From Cardinalis cardinalis (taxonomy: Eukaryota > Chordata > Aves > Passeriformes > Cardinalidae): a stretch of DNA of 64,000 bases. The position numbers and the translations under genes are program-made. Location: NCBI GenBank assembly GCA_014549065.1, contig JACDOX010000004.1, forward strand, positions 14,479,662 to 14,543,661, given 5' to 3'. Positions within the stretch are counted from its first letter, which is position 1. Every line of letters starts with the position of its first letter. Below, one piece after another: positions 1 through 12,475 of the stretch. The notes under the pieces were generated by a model. It saw only the letters and a list, made by a program, of their open reading frames with translations, was not told the origin of the DNA and searched no databases.

Positions 1-815
1 GGTAGAACAATACAACAAAAAAGATTTTAAAACAAGTAAGGGGGAAAAATTAGCTATCTTATAAATGTAGATGACACATAGCAAATGGANGTCTGGAACA
101 GTATTAATTTTGTTAGGAATTAAACCAATATTCTATGTCTTAAACATGGATTTAACCTCAGCTATTCTATTTGCCAGAATCATTTGGTATAACTTGAGAG
201 CAATTTGCTGTAAAAATAAATGCTTTATCATATTCTTTTTCATATACCTGTAGGACTTAACATATCTCTATGAAAATGTCCCTTGCTGTGTCTTCTTTTA
301 TAGCTCTCTGGTCAGGTTGGCCAGCTTATGTGGCTGTCAGTACTCATGTGCTGTAAGCATGGCTGGGTCCCCACTGCTTCTGCACAGTAGATTTGGGGTT
401 GGGATGACCCCAGGCTTTTAGGCATATATAGCCAGCAGCCTTATCAGCCTCCAGGAGCATGGGTGCTGCTGATGCTCCTTTTTAAAATGAAAATCTTCTC
501 TAGTTTGTTCACATTAGCATCCTGAACTTCATGTGGGTTTTCCTTTAATTTTATAATTAATATACGGACAAGCACTGGCATATTTCAAGCAACATTGTAC
601 TAGGTTGATTTTTTTGTCCTTAACAACTAGATTTATTTCCCTATATATTCTTCTCCAAATGTTCATATTATAGCCATGAAAATTACAACCCCCTAACTAC
701 AACTTCACAATCAGCCGCTCAGTGTTAGATACTGACTTACTGAGGACTCACAAAGTGACTTTTCTGAAATCTTTGTAATGCAGCAAATCTCTAGTAATTT
801 GCAAAAAATTATCAG
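1..815. other. Unannotated AT-rich DNA, no gene seen
   Basis: I see no repeat family, RNA gene or convincing coding frame here. Frames are under about 60 codons and have no splice-like borders. A single N lies at 90. It reads as ordinary intergenic or intronic bird DNA leading into the first CR1 copy. Confidence 0.6.
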
Positions 816-1087
816 ATCTGAACAAGGGGTAATAGTTTTAAACAGAGAGAGAGTAAGTTTAGATTAGATATTAGGAAGAAATTCTTTACTGTGGGAGTGG
901 TGAGGCACTGGAACAGGTTGCCCAGAGAAGATTTGGAACCCCATTTCTGGAAGTGTTCAAGACCACGTTGGATGGGGCTTTGAGCAATCTGGTCTAGTGG
1001 AAGGGTGGCCCTAACAACAGCAGGAGGACTGGAACAAGATGATNCTNAAAGTCCTGTCCAATGTAAACCATTCTATAATTCTGTGAT
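816..1087 (+). mobile_element. CR1 LINE, 3' fragment
   Basis: This is a 5'-truncated CR1 non-LTR retrotransposon in plus orientation. The block begins with the region around AAGGGGTAATAGTTTTAAAC. It continues with the well-known 3' segment GGCACTGGAACAGGTTGCCC (912-930 area), then GGATGGGGCTTTGAGCAA and TCTGGTCTAGTGGAAGG. It ends in the typical CR1 tail CCATTCTATAATTCTGTGAT, short units instead of a poly-A tail. Only the terminal, non-coding end is present, so it is dead and encodes nothing. Two Ns at 1044 and 1047 fall in the stretch that normally reads as GATCTTTAAGGTCC. Left border is approximate; right border is set by the tail. Confidence 0.93.
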
Positions 1088-1712
1088 TTATTTTTTTTAA
1101 AAGACTTGGAGAAAAATAAAGAGACACATGTCTAGAAAATTGTTCAATGTCTAGAAAATTCAGTGTTGGGCAGGCAGGGTTTTTTATTGGAATGAAAGCA
1201 TATTTTTCAAGATCTCCATTTTTACCTGGAGAATTATGTAAGTTTAACATCTATTAGAAATGNAAAAATGTGATTTCTCCTGAAATACGCCAAGATCCTT
1301 CTATGTGGTTCACAGGTTTCTAACTATTATCATTAATACTATTCATGGAATAAAGGTATAATTCATGGCATAATATTTTTGGAAATATTATTCACAGAAT
1401 ATGAACAACTGGTGTGCAATTGTTTTTGCTCATTCAAGGAAAGTGCCTTTCTGATTAGATCCCAAACTATGTCCACATTTGCATAATGGAGCATTACATG
1501 GCCACATTAGAGACTTGCTGAAAATAACCAGAAGGCAGTGTCTTACTTGCTCTAACACTTGGTTCATTAGCAGGCTTATCATTTTAAGGCTAAGCTAGAG
1601 AGATACATTCAAATATTCACTATTCTTAATTCACTTGCCAAACTGTCCTTTTCCTATCTTGTTTAAAATCTGGCAAAGTTGTGCAGAAAAAAACTAGGAG
1701 ACTTTCTTGATA
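1088..1712. other. Unannotated DNA after CR1
   Basis: No gene is visible. A 14-base word ATGTCTAGAAAATT occurs twice with a 19-base period (1128-1141 and 1147-1160), a small local duplication directly downstream of the CR1 tail. The rest is plain AT-rich sequence. Confidence 0.55.
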
Positions 1713-1985
1713 GCAAGCTGATCATGAGTCAGCAAAGTGTCCTTGCAGCAAAAGCCAGGAGCACTGTGGGCTGCGTGAGGAGGGAAGCATTGCCATCAGG
1801 TGGAGGAAGGTGATCTTCCCCCTCTACTCTGCACTGGTGAAACACGTGCTGAGCCCAGTTCTGGGCTCTCCAGCAAGAGAGAGACATGCACATACTGGAG
1901 CAAGTCAGTGAAGGGCTGGTAAAATCATGGAGGGTTTGGAGCAGGAGGAGGCTGGGGCCACTGGAACTCTTGCACACCTGTGACA
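1713..1985 (+). mobile_element. CR1 LINE, internal fragment
   Basis: This matches the late ORF2 part of CR1 in plus orientation. Recognisable blocks are CATGAGTCAGCAAAGTGTCC near 1724, GGAGGAAGGTGATCTTCCCC then CTCTACTCTGC (about 1801-1831), and CCCAGTTCTGGGCTC (about 1855-1869). In intact CR1 this region encodes the C-terminal end of the reverse transcriptase protein; here the frame is degraded and interrupted. It lies in the same orientation and correct order relative to the next fragment at about 2656, so both may come from one insertion split by later indels. Confidence 0.85.
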
Positions 1986-2655
1986 CCATGACTCTCTGTT
2001 AAGGCGGAATCAATCTGTTTGGGCACAATACAGGGAATGCCCTCACACTCATGGTTTTTGCTACACCTCTCCTGTCCTTTTTTCTCGTCCTTGTGATATT
2101 TCAACAACTCAGATCANATTCACTGAAGATACAAAGACTAATTGAGCATGGAGAAAAGTAGTTTAACAGGGCTGCTCCATGTCCTTTCCTGAGTATTGCA
2201 TCTAAAGAACAGAAGATCTCTGATTCAGTTCTCTGGGATTAGAAGCTGCCTTCTTCTAGCAAGGAAAAGTTTTTTCATAGAGAATATTATATACATTGTG
2301 TCTCTGCCCTCATAAATTCCTAGATATTCTTCCTAGATTTTGGAAAAATTTTTATATACTATACCATGTATAACTCCTTTTGACTTCTGTTTAACATCCT
2401 CAGTGTTGTTNCTGATGCCAAATTACATGGGCTAGATGTGTCACATTTTTCTTTGGACCTCTTCTTGGGCCCTTCAAGAACTACAATGTGTAATATGACT
2501 TTCTGACTTGGGAAGGGAGTTATTTTACTTTATTTTATTTTATTGGATTTTGCTGCAGCACTTAGGAGGAGATTTGGTTAATGTAGTACACCCAGAAAAT
2601 GGCTGAGGGCTGCTTGGGTGTTTGGTAGTGATAAACTTCTGGCAGTTGCGCTGCA
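1986..2655. other. Spacer between two CR1 fragments, with short (TTTTA)n
   Basis: About 670 bases that I cannot match to CR1. It includes a short imperfect (TTTTA)n tract at 2521-2544. It may be sequence inserted between two halves of one CR1, or an unrecognisably decayed part of it. No gene seen. Confidence 0.5.
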
Positions 2656-2895
2656 GGACTATATAGGGTAGATAATGAGAGAAGAGGCAATGGTCACAAA
2701 CTGATACACAGGAACTTCCACCTGAGCATGAGGAAGAACTTCTTAACTGTGAAAGTGACTGAGCACTGGAACAGGTTGCCCAGAGATGTGGNGTCTCCTC
2801 TGGAGATATTCAAAAAACATCTTGATACAATCCTGAGTAAAGTTCTCTAGGGAACCCTTAATTGAGCATACAGATTGGACCAGAAAACCTTACCC
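2656..2895 (+). mobile_element. CR1 LINE, 3' fragment
   Basis: A 3'-region CR1 fragment in plus orientation. Diagnostic blocks are GAGGCAATGGTCACAAACTG (2682-2701), GAGGAAGAACTTCTTAACTG near 2730, GAGCACTGGAACAGGTTGCC near 2760, and a TCTCCTCTGGAGATATTCAA block near 2794. The end is worn, with a decayed GAGCA...GGACCAGA block near 2864-2882 and no clear tail repeats. It follows the internal CR1 fragment at 1713-1985 in the right order. Confidence 0.9.
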
Positions 2896-5800
2896 ACAGA
2901 AACCCACTGCAGCTCCTGATGCCTACTGGAAATAGTTCCTGATCCTTTGTGAATAGTTCCTGATCCTTTGTGTGCCCCAAACTTTGCCTAGCACTGCCCA
3001 GAGATTGCTAGTTGGCTTGGACCAAAACTGTGACAATGCAGGAGAACAAGCCTTCTGGAAATCAGTAATTTCAAGTCCAGTTTCACTCCCCAGTCTCGTT
3101 TTTATTGTCAGCATAGATGTTATCTCAACTAATGAGTATCAGGAAAGGGTTTTTTAAAGTGGATATTTCAATGTTCTTCCACATTAAAAGGGACTAAAGA
3201 CTTTTCCCACTGCATCCTAAAGGCACTNCAGGTTTGGGAATGACTTGTAACTATTGTGAGCTTCAGATTAATTCTGTATTCAATCTGTAAACTGGAACAG
3301 TATCAGGTTAGTTTTCAGCTGCACTCCAGTGGTGCAGGTAGAACATGGATGTTGANTGTTGTTACAATTAAAATTGTTTTTTAATCATTTACCAAGATGT
3401 GTTGCATAATACAAGAATGCAGAGATATAATTATGGCAAATTAGTTACATCTGAATACAAGTTTCAAAATCAAAACAAGTAAAACAGATCTAAGCTCAAA
3501 ATTGGTGACTGGAGCTATTTGTAATTTAAAGGGTACTGGCAGTACTTATTCCAGCTGAATTTAATTTTCCTCTAAAATTGCTCCACTGAGTTTATAGATT
3601 GACTTTCTACCAAAACCTGAAACCATGTCCACACATCTTACTTTATAGATTTTCCTTTCAAATTGTTGTTTCTGAGTAGATTTAGTTGTTGAGTTTCTGA
3701 TGGACAGGTTTTGCTTNTTTTTTTTAAAGTCATTTTAATTTCCTTTTTAACATTTTCAAATATCATGAGACATACTTTAATAAAAAAGAAGTTAGGAGAC
3801 AGACAAGACTGATTTAAATAAAAAGGGAAAGAAAAATAAGCATTTATCTAATGCACCTAACTAAACTAAATTGCTTCATCATGTTGATTAGCAGCTTTGG
3901 AATTCAGATGAAAGAAATTAGGAAATCTCATGGTTTATATTTACAGTGACAGCTTTATTTTGAAACATAAAGGACCAAATTTGCAGTTGTCTTAGTCATG
4001 CCCTCAAAATGAGTCTATCACTTTTTTAGTATTTTGATTATATTTTGATATTCCTGGGCTTGAAACTCTGCTCTTGGAACAGTAGTTCAGCCTATGCCTT
4101 CCTACCAATAAATTGATCCTTGTACTGGACATGAGTGGTTATAACTGTGATCACCTCATTACTCTGTGTAAGTATTAATTTCTTTTCTTGTAAACAGACA
4201 TATTTTCTCCCTCTGTAGTTTCAGTAAGATGGAGCAAAAAGCTCAGACTGCTGAGTCCCAGCATGGCTGTCCAAATACTGTACTTGAAGATGTTTCTCTT
4301 CTGCTTTGAGTTCTGTCAAGCAGTCAAAACACCTACAGCAAAATCACATCCCAGACTTTTGTTGTTGCATAAAGGGGTTGAGTTCAGATAAGAGTAAGGG
4401 AATAACAGACAAGAAAAAGTGATAAGAATTCTACAGGCTTTAATTTCCTTTCAACTTTTTATTTCTTGTCCAAACTGTTGCTAAATTTAAAATTCATTAA
4501 AATCCAACCTAGAGTAAAGGACTCATAGGTCTGCCTACATTGTATTGCTTGAGTCTTCAAAAACTGATCTGGAGCAAGCACTCTAATAAAGAAGCATAAT
4601 TTATATTGTCAGGGGAAGGATCAAAAATATGTGTCATGAAGACCGGTCCAACCCTTTTGAAGCTCTTGTGAAAAAAAATGGATGCCAGACTTCTAGAATT
4701 CTTTCAAAATATTCAGAAGGGTATTTACTTTAGAAGGAGATGGGGGGAAGTCAGGGAGACATTTCAGACTCTGTTGGTTACTGCTCTCCCCCAGAGACTG
4801 TGACTGTGTTTAAGTTGCTGGGTTATAGCCAGACTGGCAGAGGATGCCTAACTTGTCAAAATCCTGACTGTCTGGCTCTTCCAGATCTATGCAGCTCTAG
4901 TTGCCAGTGTTTAGGAAAGGTGAATCCAAACCAAGGTGGGTATAGAGGCAGGTTGTTATGATACTTGTGTAAATAGGGAGTATAAGAAAAAATNGTAGAA
5001 AAGCTTGAATTATTCAATCAAAGAAAAGAAAAACTGAACAGATATGCTTATCATCTGTCAGCATACTGAGGAGGACAGATAAACACCAGGGAAGGAAAAG
5101 AGCTACTTAAGGACAGTTTTGCCACAAGTCCATATATATGTTTAAATGAGCCATGAATAGATTTAAGTGGGAAGTTCAACTGACATTCCTAATTACGAGA
5201 ATATTGTAATACAAAAAATGCTTTCACTTTGAGAAGCTGCAAAAAAATTTGAAGTGTTTTAGAATGGAGTTTGATCAGTTTATGAGAAGGATTATGCAAT
5301 GTAGTTGCCCGCAAATCCATCTTTAGGCACTGGCAACAGTAAGCAGTTACTTAGCTTATCAGATTTCTTCACAGGGGTGAGGGAGAAGAAAATTTGGCTC
5401 CAGAGTTAAGCCCTTAATGCATACTGTCTTGGCTTTTGGCTTTTATACCCTTAAATACTACAAGCTTCCTGACAAGCAGAAGCAACAAGCTAACCATCTA
5501 TCACCAGTTTTGCTCTCAGAAGTGTCTGACAAGGCCTCCAGGATGGGCCAGCATCATATCACAGCATCTCCAACATACACCTCAGGCTTCTCTTCCCTCA
5601 CTCCCATGATTTCAGCACACAACTCAAAATATATGCACAGTCTTGCCACAGCAGACCTCAGAGGGTTGAGATCAATGGTTAAGATCAATGGCTACTTAGG
5701 TCTGCCTAAAAGCAGCTCTGTACATGCATGTGTGCATCTCCCCTTCAGCTTCCCTTTGTGTTGTCTCTGTGCTGATAAGNGACAACTCTTCACTTCTCCA

Positions 5801-6227
5801 GCAAACAGGATTATCAGCCCGAGTGACACAATCATGGGATCCAGAGAGGGATGACTTGAGCTGTGGCTGCCTGTGTGCAAGCCTACAAGNGACAGTCTCA
5901 CTGTGAAACTAGATCATATTAATTTGGTAAAATAGATTGCTGTCAAAGATTGAAGATATTCCTGCCCCCATTCCAAATCATGTATATTTTCCATGACTTC
6001 AACCCAGTCTCTCATGCTAGGTAGCAANTCAGGCATCACTTCAAGGAGTACGCCACCATTGTGTCTTGATAGCATAAAATGTTTTTCCAGTCATTGATTT
6101 CCAACTAGTTTGGGAAAAAATTAATTGCCTGTGGATTTCTCTTCTCCTATAGAATGAATTTAAACCTATTTTGTATTATTTTGGTTTTTAGGCAAATTCC
6201 CTAACAATACTGANATATTCCAATATG
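2896..6227. other. Unannotated DNA, no gene seen
   Basis: About 3.3 kb without recognisable genes or transposons. It starts with a perfect 21-base tandem duplication (2931-2972, listed separately). A 145-codon plus-strand frame runs 5417-5854, but it has no recognisable domain, contains an N, and overlaps open frames in other phases, so I treat it as chance. Single Ns are scattered through it, at 5780, 5890 and 6028 among others. Confidence 0.5.
2931..2972. repeat. Perfect 21-bp tandem duplication
   Basis: The unit AATAGTTCCTGATCCTTTGTG occurs twice in direct succession with no mismatch (2931-2951 and 2952-2972). Perfect identity points to a recent replication-slippage duplication or an assembly stutter. 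It lies just past the worn 3' end of a CR1 fragment. Confidence 0.9.
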
Positions 6228-6662
6228 AATGGCCTTGAGGAGAAGCCAGACGAGGAGTGGTTGAGGGCACTGGGTCTGTTCAGCCTGCAGGAGACTGAGG
6301 GGAGACCTCACTGCAGTTACAGCTTCCTTGGGAGGGGAAGAGGAGGGGCAGGCACTGTTCTCTGCTCTGTGGAGACAGGGACAGAACCCAAGGGAATGGC
6401 CTGAAGTTGTCATGGAAGGTTTAGGTTGGATATCAAGGAAATGTTTTTCACCCAGAGGGCAGTTGGGCGCTGGAACAGGCTCCCCAGGNAAGGGGTCCCA
6501 GTATCAGNCTGAGAGAGCTCAAGAAGCATTTGGACAATGCTCACAGGNACGTAGTGTTACTCTTGGGGATGGTCCTGTACGGGGCCAGGAGCTGGACTCA
6601 ATAGTCTGTGTTGTTCCTGTCCAACTCAGAATATTGTCCTGTCCAACATTCTGAGATTCTGT
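6228..6662 (+). mobile_element. CR1 LINE, 3' part, neoavian-type tail
   Basis: A 5'-truncated CR1 in plus orientation, longer than the others. Blocks seen: TGTTCAGCCTGCAGGAGACT (6277 area), GAGGGGAGACCTCACTGCAG, GGGACAGAACCCAAGGGAAT near 6378, GGTTGGATATCAAGGAAATG near 6424, GCTGGAACAGGCTCCCCAGG near 6470, and GGGCCAGGAGCTGGACTCAA near 6582. It ends GAGATTCTGTAAT. The GGGCCAGGAGCTGGACTC...TTCCTGTCCAACTCAG end is the version I associate with CR1 subfamilies of songbirds and other neoavians rather than the main chicken types. Three Ns lie inside it (6489, 6508, 6548) and one just upstream (6214). Not coding. Confidence 0.9.
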
Positions 6663-9600
6663 AATATGGCAATAATTGAAATGTGAGTAGAATAGTAAAG
6701 GATGTAGTAGTAATAGAATAAGGAGTAGTGAAGAGTGCTTATTTTGGTAGAAAACTTGCTCCTTGGTCANTAGCTCTGGGTCACATGCTGTCAGTTTGTA
6801 CTGGCCTGGCTGTTGGGCAGCTGCACAGTGAGTCAAACTGGGGTCTGAGCAGGATTAGACACAACATGGAAAGTGTGAGTGCATTTGCTGAACTGTTTCA
6901 CTGTGTGGATGCACAAAACTGGTGTAGGAACAAGTGAAGGAAGGAATAATGGCTGCTTGAACAAGAAAGAATTAGTTGTTAAGCTACAGCTTAAGGTGTA
7001 ACTGTTCCGTATGAAAATTATCTGGGGGCTGAGAGAGAAGTAGAACAGTAGACAGTATGCAGAAAAATCCTCATTTATGGATTTATGGGGAAAAGGGTGT
7101 GATAGAGGCTAGTTAAGTTGGCAGCAAATGAACAAAAAGGGTGCTGTAGAGGGTGAGTAAAGAAAATGCTAATGAAAGACTAAGTTATTGCCAGAAAATA
7201 GGATACATCAGTATACGCAATATTTATGACACAGGTAAGTTATTATCAATCTAGAAAACAGAATGAAAAAGTAGCAACTGAAGGATGCCTTGAGGATTCC
7301 AGATACAGCTACTGTGAGTAGAAATTGGGTAGTATCTCATGTATGGATAATCAGCCTCAATGCATTTCATGGAGAGGTACATTTACTGTTAATCAAATAA
7401 TGAATATCTCTGGCACTCAATTTTATCTTTCTTCATCTGCCTGAGAATTATTTACAAAGTACAGGTTGGTATTTCATGCAGAAACTGAAGATGACAGGAG
7501 TTTTCAGTACCAGACTCGGCATGACCAAGATGCAACACTTCTTAAAAATACTTATTCAAGGAGCCAGGAAAGAGTTATCNGATTCACTGTCCCTTAAAAA
7601 TAACAATTCTGTGAACAGTACTTAAAATCATCCTTTATAAAACAGTCACCTCTTTTGGGTAAACANTTCTGTGAGACTAACTGCATGTAATTCACCAGTA
7701 GATACATAATTATAACTATACATCCCACGANGACTTCATGTGTGGTAAATGTCATGCAGGAAATGAACAAAGAAATAGAATCATATTAGAAATGAAGTGT
7801 AACTACAGTGTCTTAAAATCACTTTCTCAAATCATGACTCTCTGGTCTGTACATTACAGGAGTTTGACAGTCCGGGTTATAACTTGGAAAATTATCTCTA
7901 CGCCTCTGTTTTATGTAAATTACATCCTCTTCTGGGCTCAGTAGTTTTGGCACATTTTTTCACCCTGAGTAGGTTGGAGTTTGTTAGTTTTCCCTGCTTA
8001 AACTGGAGATTTAAAGGCTGGAGGTTTTTATGAGTACTCCAGTAGTATATTAGGCTTTTTTTTCTCCTGCTTATTTCTTATTTTAAAATTACTTTTTATA
8101 ACAAAGATAGTAGTGAAGTAGGTCTCTTAACTGTGCAAGGGCTCATCAGGACTAGAATATCTTATCAAATAGTTTCTGAAAATCTGGTACATTCTCAAGA
8201 ACAAAAAAGCAGCATGAACAAAAAAGCAGCACCCCATCTAAGCACCTAGTTGTTTATAGCATTTAGAGGCATTAACCAGTTGGTGCACTGGATTTTAATC
8301 CATACCACACATTTTGGCTTTGAACTATGGAGAATGCTTTAAATATGTACANCTTAATGTAATCAGCACTTCAGGAAACACATTAAGCTAGGTAGCCAGG
8401 TCCTAAAGGGTAGTCTATTTTGAAATAGTGTTAGGCTTGTGGGGTTACATTTTTAGAAGAGATTTGTAGCCTAGGGATATTGCCTATTTGTAACCGAGGG
8501 AAAGCCTAAGAAAGCACAAATTAGGAGTTAAAATAAAGGACTTAACGCAGTTAAAGTGTTAGGTTATTAATTTGCTAGTCCTTCTTAACCAATCTTCNCA
8601 GAGAGAGGCTGGTTTGGAGCTGCACTGCAGCTGACACTGCAGAGCTAAGAGCTCTTAATAAANATGTAATAGAGGGAGGGATGTGCTGTACCAAGAATGG
8701 AACACACTTTACATACCCTTCCACTAAATCCTGGTAGGGATAAACTTTGACAGCTTTGTAGAAGTGTAAGAATTACTTGAAAATGTGGCAATATCTCCAG
8801 TAGTAAATAAAGCAGGCCAAGGGCTGGTCTCTGTCCAGGGGGCCACCTGGTGCAGCATATCCACAGGAGTGAGTTCTCTTACATCCCAAAACAAAGAGGC
8901 AATATCCATACCACCTTCAGGATGTGGTCGCCTGCTCATTGTAAACCTAAGACACCATGTAGGAGAAATGCCACTTGGCCTAGGGCAAAGCCATAGAGCA
9001 TGATCAGAAATTAATGGTGAGAACATCTACATGACAACACACTGACAGATCCCCTGGCCCCAATGGTTTATTGGTACAGACTTAACCATGGACTACAGTG
9101 GAGCAGATGCCTAGAAACTGTAGAATTANAGACAGCAAAGAGGGCATCTGAAGGAGTAGATGTGTTTAGGTTTGGGTTGAATAAGCCATTTCCTCCCTGA
9201 GGTTCATAGGGTTAGGCATAGGTTTAAGATTTGAAAACAAAAACAAACCAGGGTTCAAATCTGAGATGTTGTTCAAGAAACCTTAGAATAGTAACTAAGC
9301 TCCAAGTGTCCAAGGACATATTTTCCTTTTTAATGGGAAAGATTGATTTTGTGAAGTGTTAATGACATTTAAAGTGAGAAATGACTGCTGCATTTTCTTT
9401 CTTGGCTGCTACTGTATATCTGCTGAGATATATGGTGTATAATTGGCAAATACCTTCTAAAAGCAAGGTGATAAACAAATATATGTGAATCACCAACCCA
9501 CAAGCAATCTATCAACAGGATAGTGATGTACTGGATCATTTTTCAAATCCTACTGTATTTTACAGGCATCAAATGATCATGACAGCTTAAGGGTAGAAAA

Positions 9601-10850
9601 GGTTTGTCCAAGGCTGTGGCCAATTTCAAATGNGTTTTTTCCTTCAAAGGTTGTCTTTTCAATTTTCATTTTACATCCTTATTATAATATTACTGTGTAT
9701 TAATGTAAATTATTAATCCCTGGAAAGATCTTTCTATAAATGGAATCTTGAAATCTATTCTCCAACAAATATTTATGTAGTTTAGTGAAAGTGAGTTAGA
9801 GGTGATGGTTTGCTCATGTGATGTTTCTAAAGAATTTGATCAGACTTTGGAACAGATTATTAAAATTCTGCATGGAATATTTAAGAGCAAATCTAAGAAA
9901 TGTTAAACAGCTTATTTTTACAGTAGCCAACATTAATTTGTATTTAAAGTTTTGCAGATCCTACTGAACTGCATTACTAAGTTGTTAAGGGGGCAGAGTT
10001 CAAAGGCAGACATTTTGGGAAAGGCAAAACACTCTGTGGTTACAGAATAAGAAATAAATCTCTAGTGCCTTTTATTGAAAAAAAGAGAGCGATCAGAACA
10101 TTTAAAAATTTTGTGCGTTTACTTACAATTTTGTATGTTTAAAACTTTGCTGGAAAAAATTAAATCTGAAAGTGGCATGAACTTCTGTTACAGACCAAAT
10201 GTTGAATTTGTCATGATGGTGAAGTGGGTGCTTGTGCCTTATGCCAGAATGAAATCCAGACTGCTGTGTTTGGCTACCCAGAGAAAAGTTGTGTCTGAAG
10301 GGTGGTAATTCAGACTTTGCACTGCCCCAGGGATTAATTCTATTGCTTTCACCCAATTCCTGCCTTATAAGAAAAGTTCAGATGTCTTCTAGTGCTGAAT
10401 GCCTTAGTGGTTCTAATACAGGTCTACTAAAAACCATGATCATCAATGAATTTCATACAGCTTCCAAAAAAGAGCCTGTTCTATTAAGTAGACCACCAAT
10501 TCCAAATGTGATTGATGGGTAGAAATAAATATCTCAGTATATTAATCTCGTTGTGAGCATGTGCTATGGGTTTATCAAAGAGGCTTTTTTGTAGTGCTGC
10601 ACTTGAGCTATTGAGAAGGACAACACTACTCAAATTGGCATAGCATCTGCTGGGTTGTGCAAAACCCTACATACTTTTATTTTTGTCATAGAGCTGCCAG
10701 CAAAATGTTGGTTTTATTTGCATATAAAAACTTGACAAGTGCGGTTTCAGGAAGTGGTCATGTTTTTAGGGTTGATTTGTATCCTCTCTGTATGAACTGT
10801 GTGACTGTGAACAGGTTACTGAAGACACCTAAATTAAAAAATACTTATCC
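6663..10850. other. Unannotated DNA with a small tandem duplication
   Basis: About 4.2 kb with no gene or transposon I can name. A 17-base near-perfect tandem duplication lies at 8199-8232. A short region near 8612-8660 is rich in GCTGCACTGCAGCTG-like self-complementary words. Open frames at 8724-9026 (-) and 8785-9003 (+) are antisense to one another and have no recognisable domain. Confidence 0.5.
8199..8232. repeat. 17-bp tandem duplication
   Basis: GAACAAAAAAGCAGCA is repeated with one differing final base (8199-8215 and 8216-8232). It is a small local duplication with no apparent function. Confidence 0.85.
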
Positions 10851-10856
10851 TATATA

Positions 10857-10899
<43 letters not shown>
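10851..10899. repeat. (TA)n microsatellite
   Basis: About 49 bases of alternating TA with a single TG interruption near 10862. It produces spurious open frames of Y-I repeats on both strands, which should not be annotated as proteins. Long TA tracts are prone to length change and cruciform formation. Confidence 0.97.
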
Positions 10900-10902
<3 letters not shown>

Positions 10903-12475
10903 TCACAAAAACCATAAAGGCTGTGCTCAGGTCCTCTAGGATNAAACACTGTTCTGTTTTGCCTAAGATAGAAGCTGGCACATTTTTGGTGCCCTTTCTA
11001 CAAAACCTTCCAGTAACACTGCATTCAGAGTCATCCAAAGAGTGAGAGTGGGGCCACCTCCACAAGCAGGGGGCAAATTCCTGGGAGATATTTTAGCAGC
11101 ACATACTTTTTTGTTATGTTTGATATGTTTGGAAAGTTTGGCCTGTTCACTAGCTGTCCACCACATGTAAGAGAGTGCAAAGCAGGTGATGCATTTTAAC
11201 TTATAANTTGGGCTGAGCAGCTACAGCCCATTCTGAAATTTGACTTCACCACTTCACCANTTTTATAACTAATAGGTACTTCAAATGTCTTGAGTGTGAG
11301 AAGAAACAGTTTATTTCTAGAATATTTGATTTATTTCTGCTTACTGTACTTTTAATGTAATTGGTAGTATCTAGTAAATAAAATGAGATTGTTTTAGCAA
11401 TATTTTATTTCAAATTTATCTCCAAAATAAACAATTCAGTCCGACATGCTAAGTTTGTGTTGTTTCCAATGGATATTCTGGAAAGATCCTATAAGATTTG
11501 TAAGCAGCAGTTTCCAGCTATGAAAAATTACTAATTTATAAAATGCTATATTTACATTTTGCCAGGTATAACTATTGAATTGTTATCAACATTACAGAAT
11601 TACAGATTTTTCATTTATTATTTTAAGATCAAGACTATCAAGCAATGAAGAACATNTATTTGTTTTCCAAAGCACTAAGGAATTTGAAAAACTGTCACTG
11701 GAAGGCAGAATGCAAGCTTTGCTTCATACATATCTTTATTTCTTTATGAATGAAAGCAGTTCTCAAATTTTCTTTTAAGAGAAAGTTATTAGTAACAGTT
11801 TCTCATTTACATTATNCAAAATAGTGTTATTCCTAACACGCAAGCAAGCTCATTATTTGGAAACATATATAACGTGCATTTCATTTGGTACAAGGACTGG
11901 TGACATTCCAGTACTCCAGAATGGAAGGTGATTCCTTTCTCAAGTGTTATAGACTGAGCTTTACAGATGGTTTCCTCTCCAAAANCTGTTGAAGGCACAG
12001 CAAATCCCTCAGTCACCCTGAGTCACTTGTTTGTCAGGCCAGTAATCCCTCTTTCCCTCTGTGCTAAGGATCATCATGTGACACAGGAATGCTCCAAGTG
12101 TCAATCTGCAGGTCTGATTTGCTCAGTCTATATTTTATTTCAGTCTTCGTGTGGTTTTACCCTGTTGAATCTTCTCAGTCNCTTGATGTCACAGGAATGA
12201 CTCCCAAATCACACCAGATTATGCCAGTAAATAAAAAAAATGTTCAGTCAGCTTCTTCTCCCAGTGAACACACTGTGAACCTAGGATTAATCTGGTATAA
12301 CTCACTTTTCATTTACAAGAATGGCCTGGTTATTAATGTGTCTTTTTCATACATGAATATATGTGAGACAATGAACAGTCAGTGGTGTAGTTCATTTTTT
12401 TATCAATTTCTTAATCCTGCTTCTTTTCAATTATTATTCCTATGCCACTTGCAAACTACTAAGTGTAAAGAGTAA
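10900..12475. other. Unannotated DNA, no gene seen
   Basis: AT-rich stretch with scattered single Ns (10943, 11208, 11260, 11656 and others). The longest frame (12089-12475, plus, 128 codons) includes an N and has no recognisable domain. No repeats identified. Confidence 0.5.

Noticed and set aside
5417..5854. 145-codon plus-strand frame
   Set aside because: No recognisable domain, no splice or promoter signal, contains an N and overlaps other frames; length is within chance for 64 kb.
6328..6654. 108-codon plus-strand frame and its antisense partner
   Set aside because: Both lie within the 3' part of a CR1 copy, which is non-coding.
10657..11065. Frames with long Y-I repeats on both strands
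   Set aside because: Translation of the (TA)n tract at 10851-10899.
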